Below are positions 9,254-18,887 of a stretch of DNA of 64,000 nucleotides, piece after piece. Origin of the DNA: Gracilimonas sp. (lineage in GTDB: Bacteria > Bacteroidota > Rhodothermia > Balneolales > Balneolaceae); contig JAKURD010000004.1 of NCBI GenBank assembly GCA_022450045.1, forward strand, positions 1-64,000, read 5' to 3'. The first letter of the stretch is position 1; each line of letters opens with the position of its first letter. The translations under genes and the position numbers were made by a program. Below the pieces are notes generated by a model. That model was not told the DNA's origin and made no database searches. It saw only the letters and a list, made by a program, of their open reading frames with translations.

Positions 9254-12070
9254 TTATTTTCCTTCTAAATAATCTTTGAGAAAACGACCGGTGTGACTTT
9301 CATCCATCTTCATCATGTCTTCTGGTCTTCCTTCTGCTATTACCTGTCCGCCACCGAAGCCGCCTTCCGGCCCGAGGTCAATAACCCAATCCGCGCATTT
9401 AATAATATCCAGATTATGTTCAATGATGATAACGGAATGGCCTTGTTTCACCAGCTCATTGAAGGAGTCGAGGAGCTTCGCTACATCTTCAAAATGAAGT
9501 CCGGTGGTTGGCTCATCAAAAAAGTAAAGAGTATGATCGGTTGATGTTTTCGAAAGAAATTTCGCCAGTTTAACCCGCTGTGCCTCTCCTCCCGATAAAG
9601 TTGTCGCACTCTGGCCAAGTTTCAAATAACCCAGTCCCACATCTTCCAGTGGCTGTAGTTTATTGATGATAGTCGTCTCGTCCACAAAAAATTCGATCGC
9701 CTCTGAAACCGGCATTTCCAATACATCGTGAATATTTTTCCCTCGATATTTAACGTTGAGTACATCTTTTCGGAATCGGGTTCCGTTGCACACTTCGCAG
9801 GTCAATTCAATATCGGCCATAAACTGCATCTCAATGCGCTGCACACCTTCACCCTGGCAGTTTTCACAGCGCCCACCCGGAACATTGAATGAAAAATGTC
9901 CCGGCGTGTATCCCATGATCTTAGCCTGCTTGGTGTTTGAAAACAGATCGCGGATACCATCAAAAGCCTTGGTATAAGTTGCAGGATTTGAACGCGAAGA
10001 CCGCCCGATTGGACTTTGATCCACCATCTCAACCCCATGCACGGCTGCCATTCCTGACAGATCCGTGAACCGACCGACTTTATCATTGTAAGAACCTATG
10101 TGTTTTTGAATGCCCGCATAAAGTGTGTCATGCACAAGGGTTGATTTACCAGAGCCGGAAACTCCCGTCACCACCGTCATCATTCCAAGCGGAAAATCTA
10201 CGTTAATATTTTTGAGGTTATGCTCAGAAGCCCCCTCCAGAGAAATGGTTTTTCCTGATCCTTTTCTTCGTTTATTGGGAATCGGGATTTCCTTTCTTCT
10301 GCTCAGAAATTTTCCCGTCAGGGTATCTGCTTTCAATAGTTTTTCAACATCTCCCTGAAAAACCACTTCTCCGCCATGAACCCCTGCAAATGGCCCAATG
10401 TCAATTACATTATCTGCCGCTTTTATCATTTCCGGATCGTGTTCTACCACCAGTACCGTATTCCCGATATCCCTGAGAGATTCGAGAATCTTTATTAACC
10501 GATCATTATCTCGCGGGTGAAGTCCGATGGTCGGCTCATCCAGCACATACAAACTTCCAATCAGGGAAGAACCGAGTGCATTGGCCAAACTGATTCGCTG
10601 GGATTCTCCGCCACTCAAGGTGTTTGCGAGACGATCAAGCGTTAGGTAATCCAGACCCACTTCGTCCAGGTACTTCAATCGTTTCCTGATCTCATAAAGA
10701 ATCTGTCCGGCTACCCCTTCCTCAAATTCAGTGAGTTCAAGGTTTTCAAAATAATCCCGCGCGTGACCAATAGTAAGTTCTGAAACCTCTCCGACATGCA
10801 GATTTCCTACTTTTACATACAGCGCATCTTTCCGAACGCGATACCCCTCACATTCCGGGCAGCGGCTGTACCCTCTGTAACGGGAATACAACACACGCAT
10901 ATGTACCTTATAGGATTGATTCTTGATCTCATCAAAGAATTTCCAGATGCCGATGTATTCATCTTTGCCTTTCCATATAACATCTTTAACCTCTTTGGGG
11001 AGTTCGGCATACGGGGTGTCGATGGAAAACTTCTCTCGTGCTGCCACTTTGATCAGATCCCGCAAATGCATGCTGAATTTCTGCGAAGTAAACGGCGCTA
11101 TGGCTCCATTTCTGATTGTCTTTTGATGGTCCGGGATCACCAGATCTTCATCAATACCGGCTACTTTACCAAATCCTTCACAGTTATCGCAGGCTCCAAA
11201 TGGGTTGTTGAAGGAAAACATCTGAGGAGTGGGTTCGTGAAACTCGATACCGTCCATTTCAAACCTTTCACTGAACGTCAGTTCTTCTCCATCTTTCATT
11301 TTGATAGAGCAACGTCCCGCTCCTTCCTGAAAAGCTGTTTCCAGAGAATCAGCAATTCGGGTTCGGGTTTCATCATCATCTTTCAACACCAATCGATCGA
11401 TCAGCACCCGGTGTTTATCGGCTTTGAATTTCTTTGGGTTGATCTCGTCGGTAGTCAAGTCAACTATGCTTTCATCTTCGATGTTCAGTAGCCGGGTAAG
11501 CCCTTTTTCCCTGAGTACCTTCAGCTCTTCATCCAGCTTCTTTTTATCATGGTAGGGAATGGGATGCAGCACATAAAACCGTTCGCCTTCTTCCTGAGTA
11601 TCATATAATTTCTTGATCGCCGTGCGGGGGGAATCTTTCTTTACAACTTCCCCTGATTTTGGTGAGATCGTTTTTCCGATGCGGGCAAATAACAGGCGAA
11701 CGTAGTCATAGATCTCGGTGGTAGTACCGACCGTAGAGCGTGGATTGCTCGAAGTCGTTTTCTGCTGAATGGCCATGGCAGGAGAAATACCCTGCATGAA
11801 ATCGACATCGGGTTTATCCATGCGCTCCAAAAACTGGCGGGCATAACTGGAAAGGCTCTCCACGTATCGCCGCTGCCCTTCCGCATAAATAGTATCAAAA
11901 GCGAGGCTTGACTTTCCTGAGCCGGAAACCCCGGTTACTACTGTAAGCTTGCCTCGCGGAATCTCTACATCAATGTTTTTAAGATTGTGAGTCCGCGCAC
12001 CCTTTATGATGATTGGGCGTTCTTCTTCTTGTTTTTTTGCTTTTTGGGAAGCTGTTTCTGTTGTGGACAT
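9254..12070 (-). CDS. uvrA: excinuclease ABC subunit A
   Basis: 938 aa, the usual UvrA length (E. coli 940). It is the damage-recognition ATPase of nucleotide excision repair and loads UvrB onto DNA. Two ABC modules are visible: Walker [10 protein letters not shown] near the N-terminus and GVSGSGKST in the second half, two signature motifs ([20 protein letters not shown]), two Walker B/DEPT regions, and zinc-finger cysteines ([12 protein letters not shown]-type in [16 protein letters not shown]). I chose the ATG at 12070; an in-frame ATG at 12127 adds 19 residues with no family support. It is monocistronic, set off from the upstream gene by a terminator. uvrB lies at 24.5 kb. Confidence 0.98.
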   Translation of the reverse strand: MSTTETASQKAKKQEEERPIIIKGARTHNLKNIDVEIPRGKLTVVTGVSGSGKSSLAFDTIYAEGQRRYVESLSSYARQFLERMDKPDVDFMQGISPAMAIQQKTTSSNPRSTVGTTTEIYDYVRLLFARIGKTISPKSGEVVKKDSPRTAIKKLYDTQEEGERFYVLHPIPYHDKKKLDEELKVLREKGLTRLLNIEDESIVDLTTDEINPKKFKADKHRVLIDRLVLKDDDETRTRIADSLETAFQEGAGRCSIKMKDGEELTFSERFEMDGIEFHEPTPQMFSFNNPFGACDNCEGFGKVAGIDEDLVIPDHQKTIRNGAIAPFTSQKFSMHLRDLIKVAAREKFSIDTPYAELPKEVKDVIWKGKDEYIGIWKFFDEIKNQSYKVHMRVLYSRYRGYSRCPECEGYRVRKDALYVKVGNLHVGEVSELTIGHARDYFENLELTEFEEGVAGQILYEIRKRLKYLDEVGLDYLTLDRLANTLSGGESQRISLANALGSSLIGSLYVLDEPTIGLHPRDNDRLIKILESLRDIGNTVLVVEHDPEMIKAADNVIDIGPFAGVHGGEVVFQGDVEKLLKADTLTGKFLSRRKEIPIPNKRRKGSGKTISLEGASEHNLKNINVDFPLGMMTVVTGVSGSGKSTLVHDTLYAGIQKHIGSYNDKVGRFTDLSGMAAVHGVEMVDQSPIGRSSRSNPATYTKAFDGIRDLFSNTKQAKIMGYTPGHFSFNVPGGRCENCQGEGVQRIEMQFMADIELTCEVCNGTRFRKDVLNVKYRGKNIHDVLEMPVSEAIEFFVDETTIINKLQPLEDVGLGYLKLGQSATTLSGGEAQRVKLAKFLSKTSTDHTLYFFDEPTTGLHFEDVAKLLDSFNELVKQGHSVIIIEHNLDIIKCADWVIDLGPEGGFGGGQVIAEGRPEDMMKMDESHTGRFLKDYLEGK

Positions 12071-12145
12071 ATAGAATTTAAATTCTGAATTCGTCAAACC
12101 CTGAATATAAGGATTTAGCGCCGGCAAACCGACCCCATCTCACAA

Positions 12146-12179
12146 CAAAAAAAGCGAGAGATCCTATCCCTCGCTTTTT
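12146..12179 (-). terminator. Rho-independent terminator
   Basis: The stem AAAAAGCGAG / CTCGCTTTTT around an AGATCCTATCC loop, flanked by A/T runs, sits just past the leftward repeat-protein gene and before uvrA. The same structure can read on the other strand. Confidence 0.8.
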
Positions 12180-12202
12180 AATTCTCTGTTATTTGTTTAT
12201 GA

Positions 12203-13150
12203 TTACAAATATTTCAGCCTAATGGAACCTCCACTGGTTTTAGCCTTTAACATGGTACCGCCTCCATTGAACGTTCCCCGGATTTCATCACGCTCTGCCC
12301 TTCCGTTAAAGTTGATCAATTCTGCATATACCCGGTTGGCGTCCAGATCCAGATCATAGCCTTGTGAGTCGGGAACCGTAACTGTAATACTACCACCGCT
12401 TGTTCTCAGGTCAATAATATCTCTTGGGGCGAGGATTTCCGCGCTAATGGAGCCTCCGCTTGTTTTAGCTTCCACATTTCCTTCTATTCCAGTCAACCTG
12501 ATGCTTCCGCCGCTTGTGTTCGCATCGAGGTTACCAACCACCATATCAGCACGAATTGTTCCGCCGCTTGTTTTTGCTTCAGCATCGCCTTGTACGTCCG
12601 TAATTGAAATACTACCACCAGATGTTCTTAGCACCATTTGTCCTTGTATTCCTTCTGTAGTGATGCTGCCCCCACTTGTTCTCAGCTCTTGTGATCCCGC
12701 CAGGTTCCTGGCAGTTAAACTGCCACCGCTGGTTTTCAGGCGGGTCCGGGTTTCCTTAGGGGTATAAACTACAAATGAGATGGAATATCCATCATTCCAG
12801 TTCCAGCCACGGTTAGACTTCCGGTCGGCAATAGCTGATACGGTATTTCCATTCTGGGTAATACTGATCTCATAATCATCGAGGTCCGCTTCTCCTGCCT
12901 CAACAAATTTACCTCTGCGCCGCACATACATTTCAACCAGCACTTCGTCATCGTTAGAACCTTCAACCTGTATGCTTCCGCCTGAAGTTTGAACTTCCAG
13001 GCTTACTGATCCTGATACGTTAAACCTCTCTGTTTGATAGGCATCCTCACTTGACTGCGCCAATCCAATTTGAACTGCCAATAACATCAACGCCAAAAAG
13101 GCCGTCCATGAAATGGCTAAGCTCCACATATATCTTTTATCTGTACTCAT
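12203..13150 (-). CDS. secreted TSGGSI-repeat protein (DUF4097-type beta-strand repeat)
   Basis: 315 aa with a signal peptide or N-terminal anchor (WTAFLALMLLAVQIGLAQ). The motif (K/R/N/Q)TSGGS(I/L) occurs nine times, at first spaced widely and then about every 16-25 residues (for example RTSGGSITTEG, KTSGGSISAEI, ending KTSGGSIRLKYL). This is the right-handed parallel beta-helix-like pattern of DUF4097/putative-adhesin proteins. Known relatives are often linked to envelope stress or polymer surfaces, but the role is not defined. Divergent from the proline dehydrogenase gene, followed by a terminator. Confidence 0.8.
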   Translation of the reverse strand: MSTDKRYMWSLAISWTAFLALMLLAVQIGLAQSSEDAYQTERFNVSGSVSLEVQTSGGSIQVEGSNDDEVLVEMYVRRRGKFVEAGEADLDDYEISITQNGNTVSAIADRKSNRGWNWNDGYSISFVVYTPKETRTRLKTSGGSLTARNLAGSQELRTSGGSITTEGIQGQMVLRTSGGSISITDVQGDAEAKTSGGTIRADMVVGNLDANTSGGSIRLTGIEGNVEAKTSGGSISAEILAPRDIIDLRTSGGSITVTVPDSQGYDLDLDANRVYAELINFNGRAERDEIRGTFNGGGTMLKAKTSGGSIRLKYL

Positions 13151-13277
13151 AATATCTTTCCTTTAGTTTTAGAACTTGCACATTACACGAAATAATTTTC
13201 TGTTAGTTACAGACCAGAATGGTGACAGAGTGTAAACAATTGATTAACTTTGCGCGCCTTTTAAAAAATGGAATCAA

Positions 13278-14129
13278 ATGAAATTACCTTTCTTCCTTGC
13301 CAAGCGTTTTGTAGCCGGCGAATCTTTTACTGAGTCGATACCCAAAGCCAAACAATTGAATAATAAAGACCTGAAGCTTACCCTCGACCTTTTAGGAGAG
13401 AACATAAAGGACCGTCAAATGGCTACCGATACCGTTGACTCTTATATCCGACTGCTCGAAGGGATCAAAGAACACGGCCTGATCAGCAGCATCTCTATCA
13501 AGCTTACAATGATGGGCCTTGATATCGATCATGATTTTTGCCGGAAAAACCTTTTTCGATTGTTAGATGTAGCTAAAGAACAGGATCAGTTTGTGCGGAT
13601 CGATATGGAGGGTTCAGATCATACACAGATTACGATTGATATTTTTAAAGAAGCCTTTGGGAAGTACGGTAAGCATGTTGGCACCGTAATCCAATCTATG
13701 TTGCACAGAAGCAAAGATGACATCAACGAACTTGCTGAAATGGGCGCTGACATTCGCTTGGTAAAAGGAGCGTATAAGGAACCTTCCAGGATCGCTCTAC
13801 AGGATATGCCGGCTATTCGTGAAGCTTTTAAAGAACAAGCTAAGGTCTTGATCGAGAAGACGGCCTTCCCAAGATTTGGCACCCACGATGATGAGCTTAT
13901 CGATTGGTTAAAAAGTTATACTGCCAAAAAAGGAATTTCAAAAGACCGTTTTGAATTTCAGATGCTTTATGGGCTTCGGGAAGAAACCATGGTTCAGCTC
14001 ACTGAAGAAGGGTATCGCACGCGTGTGTATGTTCCTTTTGGAACGGATTGGTTCCCTTATTTCACCCGCCGGCTGATGGAACGCAAGGAAAATATTTGGT
14101 TCATTTTCAGCACCATGTTCAAGAAGTGA
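13278..14129 (+). CDS. proline dehydrogenase
   Basis: 283 aa, monofunctional PRODH (the FAD-dependent TIM barrel that oxidises proline to pyrroline-5-carboxylate). Supporting segments are SSISIKLTMMGLDID, VRIDMEGSDHT, IRLVKGAYKEP and the C-terminal YVPFGTDWFPYFTRRLMER with the substrate-carboxylate-binding RRLxER. Length fits single-domain PRODH rather than PutA. The partner P5C dehydrogenase is not in the window. A TAACTTTG box at 13245 resembles the Bacteroidota -7 element, but I see no convincing -33 box. Confidence 0.92.
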   Translation: MKLPFFLAKRFVAGESFTESIPKAKQLNNKDLKLTLDLLGENIKDRQMATDTVDSYIRLLEGIKEHGLISSISIKLTMMGLDIDHDFCRKNLFRLLDVAKEQDQFVRIDMEGSDHTQITIDIFKEAFGKYGKHVGTVIQSMLHRSKDDINELAEMGADIRLVKGAYKEPSRIALQDMPAIREAFKEQAKVLIEKTAFPRFGTHDDELIDWLKSYTAKKGISKDRFEFQMLYGLREETMVQLTEEGYRTRVYVPFGTDWFPYFTRRLMERKENIWFIFSTMFKK

Positions 14130-14155
14130 GTTTTATTTTATGGTACGATGATGTT

Positions 14156-14204
14156 AACGTGTTACGGTGTTAAAGTTTTTGCAAATTTAACACCGTAACA
14201 CGTT
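14156..14204. terminator. perfect 19-bp inverted repeat, possible terminator
   Basis: AACGTGTTACGGTGTTAAA at 14156-14174 is followed, after an 11-base loop, by its exact reverse complement at 14186-14204. There is no U-run after the stem, so a plain Rho-independent terminator is not certain. A third partial copy of the arm (CACTGTAACAC) follows. Confidence 0.7.
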
Positions 14205-14223
14205 CGCACTGTAACACTATTCC

Positions 14224-14604
14224 ATGGAGACCCTCTCAAACCCACAAATACATCGCTACCTCATCGGCTCCCTTTTTATACTTGCGGGGATATTGCACTT
14301 TGTGAGGCCTGGATTTTTTATGAAGATCATGCCGGATTATTTGCCCTGGCATAAACCCTTCGTTTTGATCAGCGGTTTCTTTGAGATCGCAGGAGGAGTT
14401 GGGATCATGGTTCCGGCCTTTCGTGCTTTTGCTGCCTGGGGGTTGATTTTGCTTTTGCTCGCCGTTTTACCTGCCAACATTACTATGTTTCAAAAGGCAC
14501 ATCATAAACATGGTTTTACTCTTTATACAGTAGCTTTACTTTTCCGCCTTCCTCTTCAGTTGGTGTTGATATGGTGGGTGTACTGGGCCGGGGTTTTTTA
14601 TTGA
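14224..14604 (+). CDS. DoxX-like membrane protein
   Basis: 126 aa with four hydrophobic helices. YLIGSLFILAGILHFVRPGFF followed by MPDYLPWHKPFVLISGFFEIAGGVGI is characteristic of DoxX-type proteins, inner-membrane four-helix proteins of uncertain role (some act with thiosulfate oxidation or redox enzymes). No operon partner is evident: a hairpin lies upstream and a mobile repeat downstream. Confidence 0.8.
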   Translation: METLSNPQIHRYLIGSLFILAGILHFVRPGFFMKIMPDYLPWHKPFVLISGFFEIAGGVGIMVPAFRAFAAWGLILLLLAVLPANITMFQKAHHKHGFTLYTVALLFRLPLQLVLIWWVYWAGVFY

Positions 14605-14630
14605 TCAAATGATGAAATAAACCTATATGG

Positions 14631-14822
14631 ATGTGAATTCGATATAAAGACCATCTGTTGAACACGTTGAATGGTTATTTCGCAACGAATGCCCGAAATC
14701 CTATGGTTGGCCGGGTATCGAATACGGAAGTAATGGCGATCATTAGATTCCCGTTTCTACAGGAATGACCATAAGCACCCATTTTTATCCTTTTAACTTA
14801 GTTCTTATCTCGACCGGACGTT
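14631..14822 (+). repeat. TIR element, core type B, copy 1
   Basis: 192 bases, closely similar over the whole length to 18181-18375 and 53395-53590. Left end TGTGAATTCGATATAA, right end TTATCTCGACCGGACGTT, an imperfect inverted repeat. The core holds GAATGGTTATTTCGC and the hairpin TTCCCGTTTCTACAGGAA. It fills most of the 309-base gap between the DoxX gene and the next gene; I see nothing else in that gap. Confidence 0.85.
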
Positions 14823-14913
14823 GTATGAAATTTTAAGCCCATTAAAATCTCTACTTCCATTCGTGCCGTTTTCCTAACTTACTTCATCACTTAATCACTT
14901 CATTACTTTACTC

Positions 14914-17046
14914 GTGAAAAAGGCCTCGCCCTACATTTTACCTATTTTATTCGGAATGGCTTTGCTGGCCATCCCTCTCCTTCGCGACCTCCATTTTGAG
15001 TCGGCCATGCTGGCCGGTACCATCGGCTGCTTTTGGGCAGGTATTCGGGCTGCGGTTTCAAAATCAAAACAGGATTTCTTTGACAGCCTTCGAATTCTTG
15101 GGGTGATGTATCTCGCTGCCATTCCGCTGTTTATTTTTGCTTTAATCTCCGGATGCCTGACAATAGATGGTATCGGCTTTTGGATCTTTATTCCACTGCC
15201 AAGTGTCTTTTTTGGCGCTGCTATCGGGCGGCTGATCCGGAAACTTTGGGTTCCTTTCCCAAAAACTATTACGACTTTTATTTTACTGTTCTGTGCCGTG
15301 GGAATATGGCTCATCGAGTTTTTCAGCTTTCCCCAAGTTTATTTCTACAATCACGTTTGGGGGCTTTGGCCCGGCCCTATTTATGATGAAGCCGTCAACC
15401 TTACCGGCTCTTTTTTCTATTTTCGCTGGCTTACTTTTTTGTGGGTCATATTGCTTTGGGTGTTACCTGATTGGAGTAAAAACGTTCAGACCAAACTCAT
15501 TACCGCACTCACTCTCATTTCCTTAATGTTCAGCTATTTGAATTTGAATGAAGCCGGAATTATCAGTCCCCGGGAAAGTATTCAGCAGCAACTGGGAGGA
15601 TTTCACCAAACCGAACACTTTGATCTTTTTTATGATGACAGGTTCTATTCTGAGGACGAGATCGGATATTGGTCGGCAAGGCACGAATTCCACTTTCAAC
15701 AGATCACAGAACAGCTGGAAATTGACTGGCCGGCAGGGCGAAAAATCGAATCTTATCTATATGCCCATGCATGGCAAAAAAAGAAGATCACCGGAGCAAA
15801 ATTTACCAGTTACGTTCCCATCTGGCTGGAACAGGATCAGCTTCACATAGCCAAGCAGCAGCTGGATGGAGTCTTAAAGCACGAACTTGTACACGTAATC
15901 TCCAAACAATTTGGAAATTCATTATTCAATGGAAGCCGGAGTATTGGTTTGATAGAGGGGCTGGCCGAGGGAATTGCTAAAGATGCCTCTGCCCGCTCCA
16001 CCCTGCATCAGATTGTAGCGGCTGAACGACCCTGGCCATCAGCTGAGGAAATGGAATCCGCCCTCTCTTTTTGGGGCTTCTATGGAAGCGCCGGGTCTAT
16101 CAGTTACACTACAGCGGGATCTTTCATTGCCTATTTATTAGATGAGTATCCGGTTGCTGATCTTAAAAAAGCTTACAGGTCTTCAAATGTTGAAGCCGCC
16201 TATTCTCAGCCTTTAGAAAAACTCATTTCTGAATGGCATCAGCAGTTAGAAGATACCCCTCTGGATTCCGTGGACCGGCGAATCTCTGAATTCATTTTTG
16301 CACAACGTTCTTTATTTCAAAAAGAATGTCCGCATTCCATTACCAAAGAAATGAGGCTTTGGGACACCTATCGTTACCATTTGGCAGAAGAGGATACCGG
16401 AGCAGCGTATGAAACACTTGATCAACTCTACGCCTTAGACTCAGACAACGCCCTTGTTAAAGATGCGTGGGCTCGGGCTCAGTTAGACCTCAAAAATTAT
16501 GAATCCGCTGAAAAGGCCATTACACCTGAAGACTCCCTTCTCACTCTCCAAGTACTTAAAGCAGATGCCTTGTTTTTGAAAAGCGGGTATCAAAAAGCAG
16601 ACTCTTTACTCTTAACCATAAGCAATGATATCCGATCTTCTAATTTCAGAACGCTTCGTTTTACTCTTGAAATGAGAGAAGACAGCCTTCAGTGGTATTA
16701 TCACACTGCACGGCGTTACCTAAATTGGTATCCTGACCAAGAAGAATTTTCTTCACTTAACCTTGCTAATCAAATGCTCACTTTGAATAGAGCGCTTCAG
16801 GATGGCCGGCATGAATCGGTTCTGCTTTACGCTGAGTTCTTAAAAAGCCATACCCCTGCAGCCGATTGGTTTGATGTGTATGAAGAGGTTATCAACAGAG
16901 CAGCCTTCTTGGAGCACTTTGATCTGGCAGAATACTGGCTGACAAAGATTGGCTTTTTAGACCTTAGACTTCGTTACGAAGAGCGCATAAAAGAAGAAAA
17001 AAAATGGGTCGATTTCCTTAAAACTTATAATGAAATTGCAGATTAA
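14914..17046 (+). CDS. multi-pass membrane protein with gluzincin-like peptidase domain
   Basis: 710 aa. Residues about 5-215 contain six to seven hydrophobic helices. A soluble region follows, with QTEHFDLFYDDRF, then LKHELVHVISKQFG (HExxH about 322-326) and GLIEGLAEGIAKD, whose Glu is a good third zinc ligand, so it fits the MA clan like the protein at 5730. The C-terminal 250 residues are helical and TPR-like (YETLDQLYALDSDNALVKDAWARA). I infer a membrane-bound zinc peptidase with its active domain outside the inner membrane; the substrate is unknown. The start is GTG at 14914, giving the basic N-terminus MKKASPY. Probably in one operon with the M23 protein 48 bases downstream. Confidence 0.75.
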   Translation: MKKASPYILPILFGMALLAIPLLRDLHFESAMLAGTIGCFWAGIRAAVSKSKQDFFDSLRILGVMYLAAIPLFIFALISGCLTIDGIGFWIFIPLPSVFFGAAIGRLIRKLWVPFPKTITTFILLFCAVGIWLIEFFSFPQVYFYNHVWGLWPGPIYDEAVNLTGSFFYFRWLTFLWVILLWVLPDWSKNVQTKLITALTLISLMFSYLNLNEAGIISPRESIQQQLGGFHQTEHFDLFYDDRFYSEDEIGYWSARHEFHFQQITEQLEIDWPAGRKIESYLYAHAWQKKKITGAKFTSYVPIWLEQDQLHIAKQQLDGVLKHELVHVISKQFGNSLFNGSRSIGLIEGLAEGIAKDASARSTLHQIVAAERPWPSAEEMESALSFWGFYGSAGSISYTTAGSFIAYLLDEYPVADLKKAYRSSNVEAAYSQPLEKLISEWHQQLEDTPLDSVDRRISEFIFAQRSLFQKECPHSITKEMRLWDTYRYHLAEEDTGAAYETLDQLYALDSDNALVKDAWARAQLDLKNYESAEKAITPEDSLLTLQVLKADALFLKSGYQKADSLLLTISNDIRSSNFRTLRFTLEMREDSLQWYYHTARRYLNWYPDQEEFSSLNLANQMLTLNRALQDGRHESVLLYAEFLKSHTPAADWFDVYEEVINRAAFLEHFDLAEYWLTKIGFLDLRLRYEERIKEEKKWVDFLKTYNEIAD

Positions 17047-17094
17047 TGGTTTTATAATCATGGTTAGAAAAAATTAACTGATGCTGCGGGTTTA

Positions 17095-18177
17095 ATGGGT
17101 AAAAAAACTTCCACATTTTTAATTGCAACCTTTCTTCTGGGGCTTTTCTTTTTTGAAGTAAAGCCTGTTCAGGCTCAGGATTATCGGCTTTCGGCTAATT
17201 ACAGCATCCAGAGCGTTGGGTTTAATTACGTTCCCAATCAAACCTACAACGGGGGAATTGGCGCCGTTTCTAAAGGGATGCTGGAAGCTGAGCTGGAGCG
17301 CTATTTATTCCATCAATTTTATGTAGCCGGGAAAGCGGAGTATCTTCTGCATAATCAACAAAGTATTATGATCGGTGGCCCCGTTGATTTTGAGCAATTC
17401 AATATTGGCGCGCTGGTTGGATTACAATTTCCAAAGTTTGGAGTGTACGGAGGCGTAAAAGCAGGAAGTGTCTGGGATTTCAAGATCCGGGCAACCGATC
17501 TCCGAAACGGTAATGAAACATGGGTACAACCTGAAGAACCCGCGAGCCGGCTTACCGCCTCTCTTACAGCAGGTATCAAATATTATGTGCTCAATTTTGT
17601 AAGGCTTCAGGCTGAGATCACCCAAACTCACAACCTTCCGCAAAACATTGTCCCGCAAAGCAGCTTCACAGAAAGCCCCGCCTTTCGTTCTTTTGATTTT
17701 AGTCCCGTTTCTTTCTCTGTAGGTGTTTCCATAAGTATCCCATGGAATCGACCGAAAAGTAAAGCTAACGAAGTCAAACTGCCTCCATTGATGAGGGTTT
17801 CCGGTGTTAATTTTTCTCCTCCTTTGAAAGATACCTTTGTGACTTCAGAATTCGGCCCACGCTGGAACCGTGAACATCAGGGAGTAGATCTTGATGCGGG
17901 GCTTCGTGACAAAGTTTTTGCCGTAGAACAAGGTGTGGTTGTTAAGGCCGGGAACGGACGAGGATATGGAAAAATGGTTCGAATAAAACACAGCAATGGT
18001 TTTGAGTCAGTGTATGCCCATATGAGCAGAATTAGTGTTAAAGAAGGAGACCGTGTCCGAAAAGGCGATGTTGTAGGCAAAGCCGGTAATACCGGGACTT
18101 CATCCGGGATTCATTTACATTTTGAGATCATTAAAAACGGTACTCATGTTAATCCACTTTCTTATCTTCGTTTTTAA
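17095..18177 (+). CDS. outer-membrane-barrel-like protein with C-terminal M23 peptidase
   Basis: 360 aa with a signal peptide (ending VQAQ, about residue 27). Residues about 30-220 are amphipathic beta strands resembling a small outer-membrane barrel. Residues about 245-360 are an M23 (LytM/lysostaphin-type) zinc endopeptidase: SEFGPRW, EHQGVDLD (zinc ligands near 260-264), VYAHM and GIHLHFEI (HxH near 340). M23 enzymes cut peptidoglycan cross-bridges, or act as non-catalytic activators when ligands are lost; here all ligands are present. Fusion of a barrel to M23 would hold a wall hydrolase at the outer membrane. It follows the membrane peptidase gene by 48 bases. Confidence 0.82.
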   Translation: MGKKTSTFLIATFLLGLFFFEVKPVQAQDYRLSANYSIQSVGFNYVPNQTYNGGIGAVSKGMLEAELERYLFHQFYVAGKAEYLLHNQQSIMIGGPVDFEQFNIGALVGLQFPKFGVYGGVKAGSVWDFKIRATDLRNGNETWVQPEEPASRLTASLTAGIKYYVLNFVRLQAEITQTHNLPQNIVPQSSFTESPAFRSFDFSPVSFSVGVSISIPWNRPKSKANEVKLPPLMRVSGVNFSPPLKDTFVTSEFGPRWNREHQGVDLDAGLRDKVFAVEQGVVVKAGNGRGYGKMVRIKHSNGFESVYAHMSRISVKEGDRVRKGDVVGKAGNTGTSSGIHLHFEIIKNGTHVNPLSYLRF

Positions 18178-18180
18178 CGT

Positions 18181-18375
18181 TAACGTGAATTCGATATAAA
18201 GACCATCCGTTGAACATCTTGAATGGTCATTTTGCAGCGAAGGCCTGAAATCCTATGGTTGGTCAGGTATCAAATACGGAATGAATGGCAACCATTAGAT
18301 TCCCGTTTCCAGGGGAATGACCATAAACACCCATTTTTATTCTTTTAACTTAGTTCTTATCTCGAGCTGACGTTA
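18181..18375 (+). repeat. TIR element, core type B, copy 2
   Basis: 195 bases with the clearest ends: TAACGTGAATTCGATATAA (18181-18199) and TTATCTCGAGCTGACGTTA (18357-18375), 15 of 19 positions complementary. The core is shared with copies 1 and 3, with a TTCCCGTTTCCAGGGGAA hairpin near the right end. It has no coding capacity of its own. Confidence 0.88.
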
Positions 18376-18420
18376 AGGTATATTTTTTGTTCCCTGATAA
18401 ATGACAATAGAATTAATCCA

Positions 18421-18843
18421 ATGAAAATCACTTTAACTTTTTTAGTTCTGTTATTGCTAATAACTGTAGTATATGCTCAAGAAGTGGATTCTACAGCCCA
18501 ACCCGAAATTTTTGAATTTGAATGGGCCGGTGAAAAAACTACCATGCAAAAATACTTCATAGTGTTTCTAAAAAGCGGATCTGAACGAAGTCAATCCCAG
18601 GAAGAGTCCATGAAATTGCAGCAAGAACATCTTGCTTACCTTGGTGGTTTGTATGAAGACGGAATCATCAACCTCAACGGCCCCACTGATGGTCAGACTG
18701 ATATTCGTGGCTTTTCTGTTTATAATGTCGCTACAAAGGAAGAGGCCAAACGTCTTGCCAAAAATGATCCCATGGCAAAAGCAGGGAGATTAGCAGTAGA
18801 AGTCCACCCCTGGTGGTTAGCAAAAGGTTCCGGAGTGAAGTGA
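18421..18843 (+). CDS. secreted YCII-related domain protein
   Basis: 140 aa with an N-terminal signal peptide (LTFLVLLLLITVVYAQ). The remainder resembles YciI/YCII small ferredoxin-fold proteins: KYFIVFLKSGSERS, QQEHLAYLGGLYEDGIINLNGP, DIRGFSVYNVATKEEAKRLA and the C-terminal VEVHPWW. YCII-like domains are mostly cytoplasmic; an exported one is less common. Function unknown. It is 45 bases upstream of the nitroreductase, possibly co-transcribed. Confidence 0.8.
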   Translation: MKITLTFLVLLLLITVVYAQEVDSTAQPEIFEFEWAGEKTTMQKYFIVFLKSGSERSQSQEESMKLQQEHLAYLGGLYEDGIINLNGPTDGQTDIRGFSVYNVATKEEAKRLAKNDPMAKAGRLAVEVHPWWLAKGSGVK

Positions 18844-18887
18844 TCATCTCTTTACCACAAAAACAGTAACCAAAAAATTCACCAGTT

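Noticed and set aside
10796..11491. 231-codon open frame opposite uvrA
   Set aside because: It lies entirely on the antisense strand of uvrA and has no protein features beyond what the codon pattern of uvrA would give.
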